DNA of 64,000 nt. Source: Thermincola carboxydiphila (GTDB lineage Bacteria; Bacillota; Thermincolia; Thermincolales; UBA2595). The stretch is from NCBI GenBank assembly GCA_016841725.1, contig JAENYP010000015.1, positions 44,174-108,173 on the forward strand, read 5' to 3'. Position 1 is the stretch's first letter. The number at the start of each line of letters is the position of its first letter. Shown here in pieces: positions 9,565 through 18,388 of this stretch. The notes beneath the pieces are model-generated. The model was given only the letters and a program-made list of their open reading frames with translations, did not search any database and was not told the DNA's origin. The position numbers and the translations under genes were made by a program.

Positions 9565-10539
9565 ATGAACTGCGTTTTTGTCCTTGGTTCAGGTTTTTCT
9601 TCAGATGCGGGCGCTCCCCTTACCGGAACTGCTTTAGGGAAAATCTTTCACCAGGGTCGGGTCACCCGGCAGCTTTCAGAATTAAAATCATATATCAGCG
9701 ACTTTCTCTACCAGGGCAGGTCTGATTGGATTAATGCTTCAAGCCTTGAAGAAATCTTAAGCAGGCTGGATATTATCAGACACTATAAACCTTATCCCCA
9801 TGTTGATTATGATGAAGTTATCTATTTTGAAGAATTGCTGCTGAAAGAGTTCATCAGACTGCTCAGTCCTGACCAAACCAACTATCTGGAAAAGTCGTAC
9901 CAGATATTTGCGGGTATCCTTAAAGCCGGTGATTCGATAATTACATTTAACTATGACCTTGTTATAGAAAACCTGTTAAGTGTTTACGGAAATGGTTTCC
10001 ATTACCCCGAACTTTCCATGTGTAAAAACAGAGCCTCCTGCGCCGGGGTTTTTAAGCTGCATGGTTCCATAAATATGTATTATTGCCCATTCTGTGGACA
10101 GATATACCGTTTTCCGGAATCTGTCACCAGCCATCCCCTGCCCGGGGCATCCGGAAACAAGAATGACACCACGGCACTTTTAAACTGCCTGAACTGTTCC
10201 CGGCAGGGTAAAAACATACCACTCAGGCACTTTATAATTGCTCCTACTCTTTTTAAGTCTTACTCCCTGCCAACACTGCGCAGCCTGTGGTTCAGCGCTC
10301 TGAAAACCCTGGCTGAGGCGGCGGAAGTTTTTTTTATCGGTTATTCACTTCCTCCGGCTGATATACTTTCATACCAGTTGTTTGACTTTGCCGCAAGACT
10401 GTCCTGCCTTGAACAGAGGGTTTTCCTTGTCAATGGCCGGGGCAAACCGGCTAAGAGGTTTAAACAACTATATGGGGACTCTGTCTGTGATACAGGAATG
10501 ACCTTTGCAGAGTGGACCGAAAGTAAAAAATTGCAATAA
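9565..10539 (+). CDS. SIR2-like domain protein with zinc ribbon
   Basis: The 324-residue protein starts with the nucleotide-binding strand VFVLGSGFSSDAGAPLTG, has FNYDLVIENL near residue 128 and KLHGSIN near residue 163, the order seen in SIR2_2-type NAD-binding proteins. Two CxxC pairs, YCPFC (about 173) and LNCLNC (about 209), form a likely zinc ribbon. Such domains hydrolyse NAD in several anti-phage systems or deacylate proteins in classic sirtuins; which applies here is unknown. The start at 9565 has AGGAGG 7 bases upstream; a longer reading from 9310 would run into the divergent PfkB gene and lacks a ribosome binding site. It stands alone, followed at once by a structured repeat. Confidence 0.78.
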   Translation: MNCVFVLGSGFSSDAGAPLTGTALGKIFHQGRVTRQLSELKSYISDFLYQGRSDWINASSLEEILSRLDIIRHYKPYPHVDYDEVIYFEELLLKEFIRLLSPDQTNYLEKSYQIFAGILKAGDSIITFNYDLVIENLLSVYGNGFHYPELSMCKNRASCAGVFKLHGSINMYYCPFCGQIYRFPESVTSHPLPGASGNKNDTTALLNCLNCSRQGKNIPLRHFIIAPTLFKSYSLPTLRSLWFSALKTLAEAAEVFFIGYSLPPADILSYQLFDFAARLSCLEQRVFLVNGRGKPAKRFKQLYGDSVCDTGMTFAEWTESKKLQ

Positions 10540-10540
10540 A

Positions 10541-10659
10541 GACAGGGGCAGATGTATTCCTCCGGCGGGCTACATCTCCGCCGGCGGCCGCTCCCGCTTT
10601 GCGGGTCGCGGGCCGGACGGACGACAGACTCCGCCTTCCGGAATACATCTACCCCTGTC
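10541..10659. repeat. 119-bp structured repeat, copy 1
   Basis: The element begins GACAGGGG and ends CCCCTGTC; its ends form a near-perfect inverted repeat of about 20 bp (one mismatch), enclosing smaller hairpins such as CCGGCGG/CCGCCGG and CCCGC/GCGGG. It starts one base after the SIR2-like stop codon. A second copy at 40231-40349 differs at 13 of 119 positions by my count, including a paired A-T to G-C change in the outer stem. It may act as a terminator in RNA. The rest of the gap (10660-10740) is AT-rich with no feature seen. Confidence 0.85.
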
Positions 10660-10740
10660 TTAATACAATTAGAACTTTATTCAAAGTTTATCTCAATTTC
10701 TTGTGTTGCATTTTTCTGCCACAGTTACTTAACAGTTGTC

Positions 10741-12852
10741 TTATTCCGCGGGTTCTGTATCTGTGGGTTCTGTGTCTGTGGGCTCTGTGTCTGTGGGCTC
10801 GGGCTGCTCTGTTTTTGCTTCATCTTCACGTTGTTCCTCAACTGTTTCCATTAATTTTTTGTGAGTTTCAGCATCAAGACCCTCTCCGATGGTTGGCGCC
10901 GGAACATCTTCCTGAAGGACAGTTTCTGCTGCAGCCCCAATTTGACGGGTTTCTGGTTCCTTTTCAGCGAGCTCTTTTATGGAAATGCTGATCTTGTGTT
11001 TTTCGGTGTCAACGTCAATGACCATTGCAGTCACCTGTTCACCCACACTGACAACCTCTCCGGGTGTTCCAATGCGCTTATGTGAAAGTTGTGAAATATG
11101 TACGAGTGCATCAACACCCGGTTCGAGTTCAACAAATGCCCCGAATGGCACCAAGCGCACAACCTTTCCTGTGACTACCTGGCCCTGGCTGTATTTTTGT
11201 TCGATTTTGTCCCATGGATTTGGTACTATTTTCTTAAGGCTGAGGGAAACCTTTTCATTTTCTTTGTCAATACCGAGGACAAAAACTTCTATCTCGTCAT
11301 TTTCCTTTAATATTTCCGAAGGATGACCAACTCTGTACCAGGCCATTTCAGACACGTGAAGCAGGCCGTCAATTCCACCCAGGTCTACAAACGCTCCAAA
11401 ATTTGTCATTCTGCGTACAGTTCCTTTGCGAACCTGACCCTCTTCAATCTCTTCCCAGAGAGCAGCTCTTAGTTTATTGTATTCTTCTTCTACAACTGCT
11501 TTTCTTGAGAGAATCACCTTTCTTGATTCCTTTCTTACTTCAATAACCCTGGCCTGGAGTCTCTCCCCAACGTATCTGGCAAGATCCTCAACATAGCCTC
11601 TTTCCACCAGTGAGGCAGGCATAAATGCCTGAACTCCCACATCCATCAGGAGACCGCCTTTGACAACCTCCATAACGACACCTTCAACCAATTTCTTTTC
11701 ATTTACTGCCTCTGCCAGCTCATCCCATGCCTTTTCAGCATCTGCTTTTCTTTTTGAAAGGAGTATCTTCCCCTCATCATCCTGTACTCTAATAACCGCA
11801 ACCTCTACTTCATCTCCGACACTAAACATATCTTTAGGTGACCTTATATCGCAACATGAACATTCCCTCATGGGGATAACTCCTTCAGACTTTCCACCGA
11901 CATCCACCAGAACTTCATCATCGCCAACCTGGACCACAACACCTTTTACAATGTCTCCTTTATGAAGTTCTTTTACAGTCAATGCCTCTTCAAGTTGTTT
12001 TTTTTCATTTTCCTGATTGGTAACATCATCCATGTAACTACTAACCTCCTCTATTATCCAATCCGGGGTCGAAGCCCCGGCAGTAATCCCTACCAGTTCC
12101 ATTCCGGAAAGCCATTTCCGGTCAATTTCACCGGCAGTTTCTATATGATACGTCGGAGTGCCGGTATCTGCACAAAGACGTGCAAGTTTCTGCGTATTAG
12201 CGCTGTTCTTCCCGCCAACAACAATCATCACATGGACACTTCTGGCCAGTTCAACAGCAGCATCCTGCCGGTCTCTGGTAGCGTGGCAGATTGTGTTGTA
12301 AGTAATGGTATTATCAGCCTTTTGCTGCAAAACCGAGACGATTTTGTTAAAATTCTCCTCCGGCTGTGTGGTCTGGCTGATGATCCCGATTTTCTTCATT
12401 GCAGGCATGTTTTCGGCTTGTTGGGGAGTTTCGGCGACAATACCCTGGTTCCCTGTCCAGCCAAGAATTCCTGTAACTTCAGGATGCTCCTTATCACCTA
12501 CGACAATGACCTGAAAACCCTGTTCATTTAATTTCTTGGCCAGTTCCTGTGCTTTTTTTACAAAAGGGCATGTCGCATCAATGACCTTGAGGCCCCTTTT
12601 CCTGGCCCTTTCAAATACCTCAGGACCTACCCCATGTGACCGGACAATAATAACTCCTTCAGGAATATCTTCTATATCCTGGACAACCTTCAGCCCTTTT
12701 TGGGATAAGTCTTCAACTACCTGTGGGCTGTGAATCAAGGGACCCAGAGTATAAATGGGTTTTTCCTCCTGCTGAGCCGTATGCATCGCCAGGTCCAAAG
12801 CCCGCTTAACCCCGAAACAAAATCCTGCCTTGGGTGCAAGGATTGTCTTCAT
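10741..12852 (-). CDS. ispH: IspH-S1 fusion: HMBPP reductase with ribosomal protein S1 domains
   Basis: A 703-residue bifunctional protein. Residues 1-283 are IspH, which reduces HMBPP to IPP and DMAPP in the last step of the MEP isoprenoid pathway; the three cluster cysteines are in GFCFGVKRA, DATCPFVKKA and NTICHATRDRQ. Then follow four S1 RNA-binding repeats (about 305-370, 388-455, 470-545, 560-630), for example RRMTNFGAFVDLGGIDGLLH and RLVPFGAFVELEPGVDALVH. The tail is acidic and ends in repeats of TDTEP encoded by 15-bp tandem DNA repeats. This fusion is known in Clostridia. Start at 12852 is preferred because AGAGGTG lies 5 bases before it; the upstream in-frame ATG at 12900 has none. 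cmk precedes it in the operon. Confidence 0.92.
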   Translation of the reverse strand: MKTILAPKAGFCFGVKRALDLAMHTAQQEEKPIYTLGPLIHSPQVVEDLSQKGLKVVQDIEDIPEGVIIVRSHGVGPEVFERARKRGLKVIDATCPFVKKAQELAKKLNEQGFQVIVVGDKEHPEVTGILGWTGNQGIVAETPQQAENMPAMKKIGIISQTTQPEENFNKIVSVLQQKADNTITYNTICHATRDRQDAAVELARSVHVMIVVGGKNSANTQKLARLCADTGTPTYHIETAGEIDRKWLSGMELVGITAGASTPDWIIEEVSSYMDDVTNQENEKKQLEEALTVKELHKGDIVKGVVVQVGDDEVLVDVGGKSEGVIPMRECSCCDIRSPKDMFSVGDEVEVAVIRVQDDEGKILLSKRKADAEKAWDELAEAVNEKKLVEGVVMEVVKGGLLMDVGVQAFMPASLVERGYVEDLARYVGERLQARVIEVRKESRKVILSRKAVVEEEYNKLRAALWEEIEEGQVRKGTVRRMTNFGAFVDLGGIDGLLHVSEMAWYRVGHPSEILKENDEIEVFVLGIDKENEKVSLSLKKIVPNPWDKIEQKYSQGQVVTGKVVRLVPFGAFVELEPGVDALVHISQLSHKRIGTPGEVVSVGEQVTAMVIDVDTEKHKISISIKELAEKEPETRQIGAAAETVLQEDVPAPTIGEGLDAETHKKLMETVEEQREDEAKTEQPEPTDTEPTDTEPTDTEPAE

Positions 12853-12917
12853 TATATCACCTCTGGGGCCGTATTTTAACTCTTTTAGTAATTGTTTCAT
12901 ATTTTCTGATGTTTTTT

Positions 12918-13622
12918 TTATTCTAGGCCAAGAAACAAATTCCTCTGTGTTTGCAGGATATATTCCTTGATTTTGTCGACAACCTCGTTAAATGACATAT
13001 CAGATGTGTCCATTAGAATAGCATCAGCCGCCTGCTGAAGAGGGGCCATTTCACGCGTACTGTCTATTTGGTCCCTCGTGGCAATCTCCTTTTCCAACTC
13101 ATCAATATCCACTTTATAACCGGAAGCTTCCAGGTCCCTGGCCCTTCTTAAGGCTCTTTCCCTGGCAGAAGCGGTCAGGAAGATCTTGCATTCTGCTTCC
13201 GGAAGAACATATGTCCCGATATCCCTTCCATCCATGACAACACCGCCGTTTTCTGCAAGCCTTCTCTGCAGTATTACCATTTCAGTTCTCACACCCGGCA
13301 CCCTGGCAACCAGGGAAACATTCTGAGAAATCTGAGGAGTACGTATTTCAATACTGACATCCTCACCATCCATGATAATAACCTGGGTATGATCCTGATA
13401 GGTCAGCCGGATTTCTGTCTCCTTTGCCAGCCGGGTAAGGGCTGCTTCGTCACTAAGGGTGATTCCCTGCCTGAGCGCTTTCACGGTCAGCGCCCTGTAC
13501 ATAGCGCCTGTGTCAATGTAAATGTACCCGAGATCTTTGGATACCTGTCTGGCCACAGTGCTTTTACCGGCTCCGGCCGGCCCGTCAATTGCCACAACTA
13601 AATTTCGCCCTTCTCGCTGCAT
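12918..13622 (-). CDS. cmk: Cytidylate kinase
   Basis: Cmk phosphorylates CMP and dCMP with ATP. The 234-residue protein has the P-loop AIDGPAGAGKST at the N terminus, DTGAMYRALTVKAL, MDGRDIGTYVLPEAECKIFLTAS and RDQIDSTRE, all typical of the bacterial enzyme. The ATG at 13622 has AAGGAGTG 5 bases upstream; the in-frame upstream ATG at 13646 is less well placed. The order aroA-cmk-ispH/rpsA is common in Firmicutes and Clostridia, but a hairpin terminator separates aroA from cmk here. Confidence 0.92.
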   Translation of the reverse strand: MQREGRNLVVAIDGPAGAGKSTVARQVSKDLGYIYIDTGAMYRALTVKALRQGITLSDEAALTRLAKETEIRLTYQDHTQVIIMDGEDVSIEIRTPQISQNVSLVARVPGVRTEMVILQRRLAENGGVVMDGRDIGTYVLPEAECKIFLTASARERALRRARDLEASGYKVDIDELEKEIATRDQIDSTREMAPLQQAADAILMDTSDMSFNEVVDKIKEYILQTQRNLFLGLE

Positions 13623-13720
13623 TTTTCCACTCCTTAAGATAGTCATTCCCCGATTTTTTACAAACTAGGTATTTTCTTTCGACAAAAGAACGGTTTTTCC
13701 TTGTGGTGGCGGACATTTTT

Positions 13721-13752
13721 AAAAGACTATGCAAAAAAACGCATAGTCTTTT
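13721..13752 (-). terminator. Hairpin terminator between aroA and cmk
   Basis: A perfect 12-bp stem, AAAAGACTATGC pairing with GCATAGTCTTTT, with an 8-base A-rich loop. It lies 14 bases after the aroA stop and probably ends or weakens the trp-aro transcript before cmk. The T-run is inside the stem, so strength is uncertain and it may work in both directions. Confidence 0.6.
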
Positions 13753-13765
13753 CTCAGGCTTCTAT

Positions 13766-15064
13766 CTAGATATTTGCACAATGCGTAAAACCGGCCAGAG
13801 TTTCGGCAAACCCCGGAAAGGAAATCCCGATACATTCGGTATTTTTGATTAAAGTCTCTCCTGTGGCCAGGAGCCCTGCAACCGCCATGGACATGGCCAC
13901 CCTATGGTCATCATGGCTTTCACAAACCGCCCCTTTCATTCTGCTGCCTCCGTGTACAATCATACCATCCTTTAATTCATTTACATTTACACCAAGTTTC
14001 CTTAACTCAAGAGCCATTGCCGATATCCGGTTTGATTCCTTAACCTTCAGTTCCGCCGCATCCCGGATGATGGTCTCTCCTGCTGCGGCTGCAGCGGCAA
14101 CTGTGATCACCGGTATTTCATCAATAAGCCTGGGGATGAGGCTGCCCTCAATGACAGTCCCTTTAAGTTCGCTTCCGCGGATACAGATATCTCCAACCGG
14201 CTCCCCGTTGACCTCATCTACATTATGAATAGTTATTTCGGCTCCCATATTTCTTAAAACGTCAATAATACCGGTTCTGGTAGGGTTTATGCCCACCCGG
14301 TTAACCATCAGCCGGGAACCGGGCATTGCTGCTGCAGCGACCATAAAGAACGCAGCTGATGAAATGTCCCCGGGAATCTCAACCGGTTTACCTTCCAGGT
14401 TCGGCCCTCCCTTAATTTTGACGGCACAGTGGTTAACCGCAATTTCCGCTCCAAAGTAAGCAAGCATTCTCTCGGTATGGTCCCTTGACTTATGGGGTTC
14501 CCGTATTTCAGTCTGACCCCCGGCATACAATCCGGCCAGAATTACTGCTGACTTAACCTGAGCGCTGGCTACAGGTGAGTTGAATTGTATGGGTTTTAGG
14601 GCGCCTCCTCTGATGGCCAGCGGAGCCAGAGACCCGTTTTGCCGGCCGTCAATATTTGCTCCCATCTCCAGCAGCGGTTCAGTAACTCTTCCCATTGGCC
14701 TTTTGCGTATAGAGGCATCACCGGTCACGGTGGAAAAAAAAGGCTGTCCGGCCAGGATTCCCAACATCAGTCTGATGGTTGTACCCGAATTGCCGACATC
14801 CAGAATATCTTCAGGTTCCCTAAGTCCATACAGCCCGTTTCCTTTTACAATAATAGTATTATTATCAGGCCTGCTGAAGGCAGCCCCCATTTTTTTGAAG
14901 CAGTCAATGGAACTAAGGCAATCTGCTCCCATGAGAAAATTCGTTACCGTAGTTGTTCCCTGAGCCAATGCTCCCAGCATAACAGCCCTGTGGGATATCG
15001 ACTTGTCTCCCGGAACCGATATTTCACCATTTATTTTACCTGTCTGTCTGACCTGGAGTTTCAA
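13766..15064 (-). CDS. aroA: 3-phosphoshikimate 1-carboxyvinyltransferase (EPSP synthase)
   Basis: AroA joins shikimate 3-phosphate and PEP in the shikimate pathway. The 432-residue protein has PGDKSISHRAVMLGALAQG near the start, DVGNSGTTIRLMLGILAG, and DHRVAMSMAVAGL near the end. It reads as a TTG start with GAGGTG 7 bases upstream. The sequence LAGQPFFSTVTGDASIRKRP in the substrate region resembles class II enzymes, but class was not tested. It is 44 bases downstream of tyrA in the aro part of the supercluster. Confidence 0.93.
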   Translation of the reverse strand: MKLQVRQTGKINGEISVPGDKSISHRAVMLGALAQGTTTVTNFLMGADCLSSIDCFKKMGAAFSRPDNNTIIVKGNGLYGLREPEDILDVGNSGTTIRLMLGILAGQPFFSTVTGDASIRKRPMGRVTEPLLEMGANIDGRQNGSLAPLAIRGGALKPIQFNSPVASAQVKSAVILAGLYAGGQTEIREPHKSRDHTERMLAYFGAEIAVNHCAVKIKGGPNLEGKPVEIPGDISSAAFFMVAAAAMPGSRLMVNRVGINPTRTGIIDVLRNMGAEITIHNVDEVNGEPVGDICIRGSELKGTVIEGSLIPRLIDEIPVITVAAAAAAGETIIRDAAELKVKESNRISAMALELRKLGVNVNELKDGMIVHGGSRMKGAVCESHDDHRVAMSMAVAGLLATGETLIKNTECIGISFPGFAETLAGFTHCANI

Positions 15065-15108
15065 AAATATACACCTCAGATATAATCTATTCGGCTCTAA
15101 AACTATTT

Positions 15109-16209
15109 TTATCTTTTTTTGGCAGCAATGCCTTGGGAGCGGAGGAGAACAACAGCCCCGTCCTGGTCAGCCTGACTTCCAAAAGCAAGCCTGACGGTAC
15201 CTCCCTCTCCTTCCCTGACCCTTAGTATTTCGATATCATTAATGTTAATACCTGCATTACCCAGACAGGCAGCCAGTCCGGCAATTGCTCCGGGCCTGTC
15301 AGGCACTGTCACAGTTATTTCATACATAAGCGGCAGGTATCCCCTGATTCCTGAAGGAATATTTCTCCTTGTTTCTCCTGCCCTCCCAAAGCTTTCTGCA
15401 AGAGCGCGGTGATCACCTGATGCCACCATCTCTCTGGTCTCTTTAAGCACCTTGCTGAACCTGTCAAGCACCTTTAGAATATTATCCCTATTTGTGATAC
15501 AGATATCCCTCCACATTAACGGGTGTCCTGATGCAACCCTGGTGGTATCCCTGAAGCCTCCTGCCGCCAGCATCAACAGCCCCTGGTGCTCCATATCCAG
15601 GTCGCCGGCAGTATTTACCAGTGCAGTGGCCACAATGTGGGGCAGATGGCTCACAGTGGCCACCATCAGGTCATGTTCGTCAGGGTCTATTTCAATCACC
15701 CTGGCGCCAATCGCAGCAGCCAGACAGCTTACCTTGACAACTGCATCACTATCCGTATTTTTGGTGGGTGTTAAAACATATACCGCGTTCTCAAACAGAT
15801 ACCTGTCAGCGCCCTTGACACCACTGATCTCCGAACCGGTCATCGGATGCCCGCCGACAAAACAGGTTCCGGGAGGCATTAGTCTTTCTGCCTCTCTGAC
15901 AATACCTGACTTGGTGCTGCCGACATCTGTAATGATACATCCCTGTTTAACCAGTGGGGCCACTTTCCGGATAATTTCAGCGGTTGCCCCTACAGGAGTG
16001 GCCACAACCACCAAATCGGCATCCCCAACTGCAGACTCAAGACAGTCCCCTTCATGGATTGCTTCAGCCTCAACTGCAAGCTCCAGGTTTTTAGTGTCAT
16101 CAACACCGGTAACCCTTGCAGCCAGCCCCTGGTTCAAAACCGCCATCCCCAGTGAACCGCCGATGAGCCCCACACCTATAATGGTTATTTTATCAAATAT
16201 TGGCTGCAT
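15109..16209 (-). CDS. tyrA: Prephenate dehydrogenase with C-terminal ACT domain
   Basis: TyrA oxidises and decarboxylates prephenate to 4-hydroxyphenylpyruvate for tyrosine synthesis. The 366-residue protein has an NAD-binding start IIGVGLIGGSLGMAV, GGHPMTGSEISG, and SHLPHIVATAL. An ACT domain (about residues 290-360, ITVPDRPGAIAGLAACLGNAGIN-like) suggests tyrosine feedback control. The ATG at 16209 is chosen because GGGGAG lies 7 bases before it; the ATG at 16224 overlaps that ribosome binding site. It follows the first DAHP synthase gene by 39 bases. Confidence 0.92.
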   Translation of the reverse strand: MQPIFDKITIIGVGLIGGSLGMAVLNQGLAARVTGVDDTKNLELAVEAEAIHEGDCLESAVGDADLVVVATPVGATAEIIRKVAPLVKQGCIITDVGSTKSGIVREAERLMPPGTCFVGGHPMTGSEISGVKGADRYLFENAVYVLTPTKNTDSDAVVKVSCLAAAIGARVIEIDPDEHDLMVATVSHLPHIVATALVNTAGDLDMEHQGLLMLAAGGFRDTTRVASGHPLMWRDICITNRDNILKVLDRFSKVLKETREMVASGDHRALAESFGRAGETRRNIPSGIRGYLPLMYEITVTVPDRPGAIAGLAACLGNAGININDIEILRVREGEGGTVRLAFGSQADQDGAVVLLRSQGIAAKKR

Positions 16210-16248
16210 GTTAAATCTCCCCATTACTTATCTGTCAGTCACTTTGTG

Positions 16249-17262
16249 TTAGATTGTTCTATCCATAATCTCTGCCACTTTTTTGATTTCACCCATCAGT
16301 TCGCTAAAATTGTCAGGTGTCAGTGACTGCGGGCCGTCACAGAGAGCGCTGGCCGGGTCTGGGTGAACCTCTACCAGGAGCCCGTCTGCTCCGGCGGCAA
16401 TAGCTGCTTTAGCCATTGGAGTAACAAATCTCCACTTACCCAGGGCATGACTGGGGTCAACAATTACCGGCAGGTGTGACAGGTGTTTGGCTACCGGTAC
16501 CGCGCTAAGGTCCAGGGTATTCCTGAGGTAAGTCTCAAATGTCCTGATGCCCCGTTCACAGAGAATAACCCCATAATTACCGCCTGCCATGATATACTCT
16601 GCAGCCATCAGCCACTCCTCTATAGTAGCTGAGGGTCCGCGCTTCAAAACTACCGGTTTGTTGGCAGAAGACACTTCTTTAAGTAAAAAGAAGTTCTGCA
16701 TATTTCTGGCCCCAATCTGCAGTATATCAGCATACTGGGATACCAGTTCAACTGTTCTCGGGTCTACCACCTCGGTCACAATCTTCAGGCCTGTTTTTTC
16801 TCTGGCTTCAGCCAGCATCTTCAGACCTTCTTCCTCCAGACCCTGAAAGGCATAAGGGGATGTCCGCGGTTTAAAGGCTCCTCCCCTTAGCACCGTAGCC
16901 CCTGCCTTACTTACCTGTTCCGCTGTCTTCATGAGCTGTTCCTTGCTTTCCACAGCACAGGGTCCTGCCATTATTTGAATCTGCTCTCCGCCGAATTCAA
17001 GCTCCCCGACCCTGACCACAGAATCGTGATGTCTGAATTCGCGGCTGACCAGTTTATAGGGCTGTAAAATGGGGACAACCTTTTCCACACCGGGCATAGC
17101 CTCAAGGGATACTTCATTTAACCTTGTCTTATCACCAATAGCTCCGATAATGGTCCGCTCCACACCTTCCGAAAGATGTATCTGGAAACCAAGATTTTTT
17201 AGTCTTTTCAGGACTTCATCCACTTCATTTTTCTGAGCGCCGCTGTGCATAACAATAATCAT
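16249..17262 (-). CDS. aroF: 3-deoxy-7-phosphoheptulonate synthase, regulated form
   Basis: Condenses PEP and erythrose 4-phosphate in the first committed step of aromatic synthesis. The 337-residue enzyme is a type I-beta DAHP synthase with an N-terminal ferredoxin-like regulatory domain (residues 1-70, MIIVMHSGAQKNEVDEVLKR) joined to the barrel ([49 protein letters not shown]). In related enzymes the N-terminal domain binds Tyr or Phe. A strong GGAGGT site precedes the ATG. A closely related second gene lies just upstream, separated by a hairpin terminator. Confidence 0.93.
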   Translation of the reverse strand: MIIVMHSGAQKNEVDEVLKRLKNLGFQIHLSEGVERTIIGAIGDKTRLNEVSLEAMPGVEKVVPILQPYKLVSREFRHHDSVVRVGELEFGGEQIQIMAGPCAVESKEQLMKTAEQVSKAGATVLRGGAFKPRTSPYAFQGLEEEGLKMLAEAREKTGLKIVTEVVDPRTVELVSQYADILQIGARNMQNFFLLKEVSSANKPVVLKRGPSATIEEWLMAAEYIMAGGNYGVILCERGIRTFETYLRNTLDLSAVPVAKHLSHLPVIVDPSHALGKWRFVTPMAKAAIAAGADGLLVEVHPDPASALCDGPQSLTPDNFSELMGEIKKVAEIMDRTI

Positions 17263-17329
17263 ATCAGTACCTCCATTATCTTTTCATGTAAATATAAGTA
17301 TCTGCCATTTTAAAACCGAGCACATAAAT

Positions 17330-17361
17330 GAAATAAAAGGCACTCCTGAAAGAGGAGTGCC
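17330..17361 (-). terminator. Intrinsic terminator between the two DAHP synthase genes
   Basis: On the minus strand a 9-bp stem GGCACTCCT/AGGAGTGCC (17339-17361) is followed by TTTTATTT. It lies 146 bases after one DAHP synthase gene and 67 bases before the next one's start, so it can partly uncouple tyrA and aroA from the trp genes. A short open reading frame with a GGGAGG site runs through the hairpin (ATG near 17377), but it has no run of one amino acid that would make it a classical leader peptide. Confidence 0.7.
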
Positions 17362-17450
17362 CCTGATCCTAGCATAATGACCTCCCTTCCTACCGTTCTA
17401 CCCATGTCTTTTGTTAAACCATCACTCCTGCAAATAAAGCCTTCCTACCG

Positions 17451-17484
17451 TAACAACCATCCTGCCATAACAACCATCCTGCAA
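17451..17484. repeat. 17-bp tandem duplication in aroF-aroF spacer
   Basis: Two adjacent copies of a 17-base unit starting TAACAACCATCCTGC, differing at one position. They lie in the transcribed spacer upstream of the terminator at 17330-17361. No function is evident. Confidence 0.8.
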
Positions 17485-17507
17485 TTAAAACTACATTATT
17501 AATCGTA

Positions 17508-18362
17508 TCATATTATATTTTGCCTGACAAGTTTTTTCCCCTCATAATTACATTTTCGCCCAACTGCTGCCGCCACCGGAACTAATTGACTCATAAGCTC
17601 AGAGAAATTAGACATCGTGAGGGACTGCCCGCCATCAGACAGGGCTTTATCAGGACAGGGATGGACTTCAATAATCAGCCCGTCAGCGCCTGCCGCCACA
17701 GCAGCCTTGGCCAGAGGAGCAACCATGCCCCATTTCCCCGCAGCATGACTGGGGTCAACAATTACCGGGAGATGTGACAGATGCTGTACCGCCGGTATCG
17801 CGCTGATATCCAGGGTGTTCCTGGTATGTGTTTCAAAAGTCCTGATACCCCGTTCACATAGAATTATGTTTTTATTTCCTTCTGCCATGATGTACTCTGC
17901 AGCCATCAGCCATTCCTCTATAGTTGCCGCCAGGCCCCTCTTAAGCAGAACAGGCCTGTTACCCCGGCCCACTTCTTTAAGCAGGACAAAGTTCTGCATA
18001 TTCCTGCTGCCTATCTGAATTACATCAGCATAACCGGCAACAAGTTCGACATCCCTGGTATCCATTACCTCGGTAACCACGGGAAGACCGGTGGTGCGTT
18101 TAGCTTCGGCAAGTATTTTCAGGCCTTCCTCGGCAAGCCCCTGAAACGCATATGGTGATGTCCGTGGTTTAAAGGCACCTCCCCGGAGCATCTGCACCCC
18201 TAATTTTTTCAGCTGTACTGCAGTTTTAATAAACAGGTCACGGTCCTCAACGGCACACGGCCCTGCAATGACTGCAAGCTGTTTTCCGCCAACACTGCTG
18301 TCCTCCACAGTAATAATTGTATTCTCAGTTTTTTCCTTTCTGCTGGCCAGTTTATATCTCAT
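17508..18362 (-). CDS. 3-deoxy-7-phosphoheptulonate synthase, short form
   Basis: A 284-residue second DAHP synthase of the same type I-beta family: [67 protein letters not shown]. It is very similar to the product of the next gene but lacks the N-terminal ferredoxin-like regulatory domain, having only a short unrelated leader. Loss of that domain normally removes Tyr/Phe feedback inhibition, so this copy may supply chorismate for tryptophan when the other is inhibited (inference). It sits directly downstream of trpA, 26 bases away, inside the trp transcript. Confidence 0.9.
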   Translation of the reverse strand: MRYKLASRKEKTENTIITVEDSSVGGKQLAVIAGPCAVEDRDLFIKTAVQLKKLGVQMLRGGAFKPRTSPYAFQGLAEEGLKILAEAKRTTGLPVVTEVMDTRDVELVAGYADVIQIGSRNMQNFVLLKEVGRGNRPVLLKRGLAATIEEWLMAAEYIMAEGNKNIILCERGIRTFETHTRNTLDISAIPAVQHLSHLPVIVDPSHAAGKWGMVAPLAKAAVAAGADGLIIEVHPCPDKALSDGGQSLTMSNFSELMSQLVPVAAAVGRKCNYEGKKLVRQNII

Positions 18363-18388
18363 TCCTATTTTACCTCCCGGAGACCGGT

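Noticed and set aside
9438..10660. A multi-gene SIR2 defence system (Thoeris- or DSR-like)
   Set aside because: No TIR, helicase, nuclease or second effector gene flanks the SIR2-like gene; neighbours are housekeeping.
10552..10991. Plus-strand frames of 100 and 130 codons
   Set aside because: They run from the structured repeat into the antisense of ispH-rpsA, are Cys/Leu-rich low complexity from the TDTEP repeats, and lack ribosome binding sites.
17330..17400. A leader peptide frame through the aroF-aroF terminator
   Set aside because: It has a ribosome binding site, but its codons show no run of aromatic residues, and the hairpin lies inside it without an evident alternative fold.
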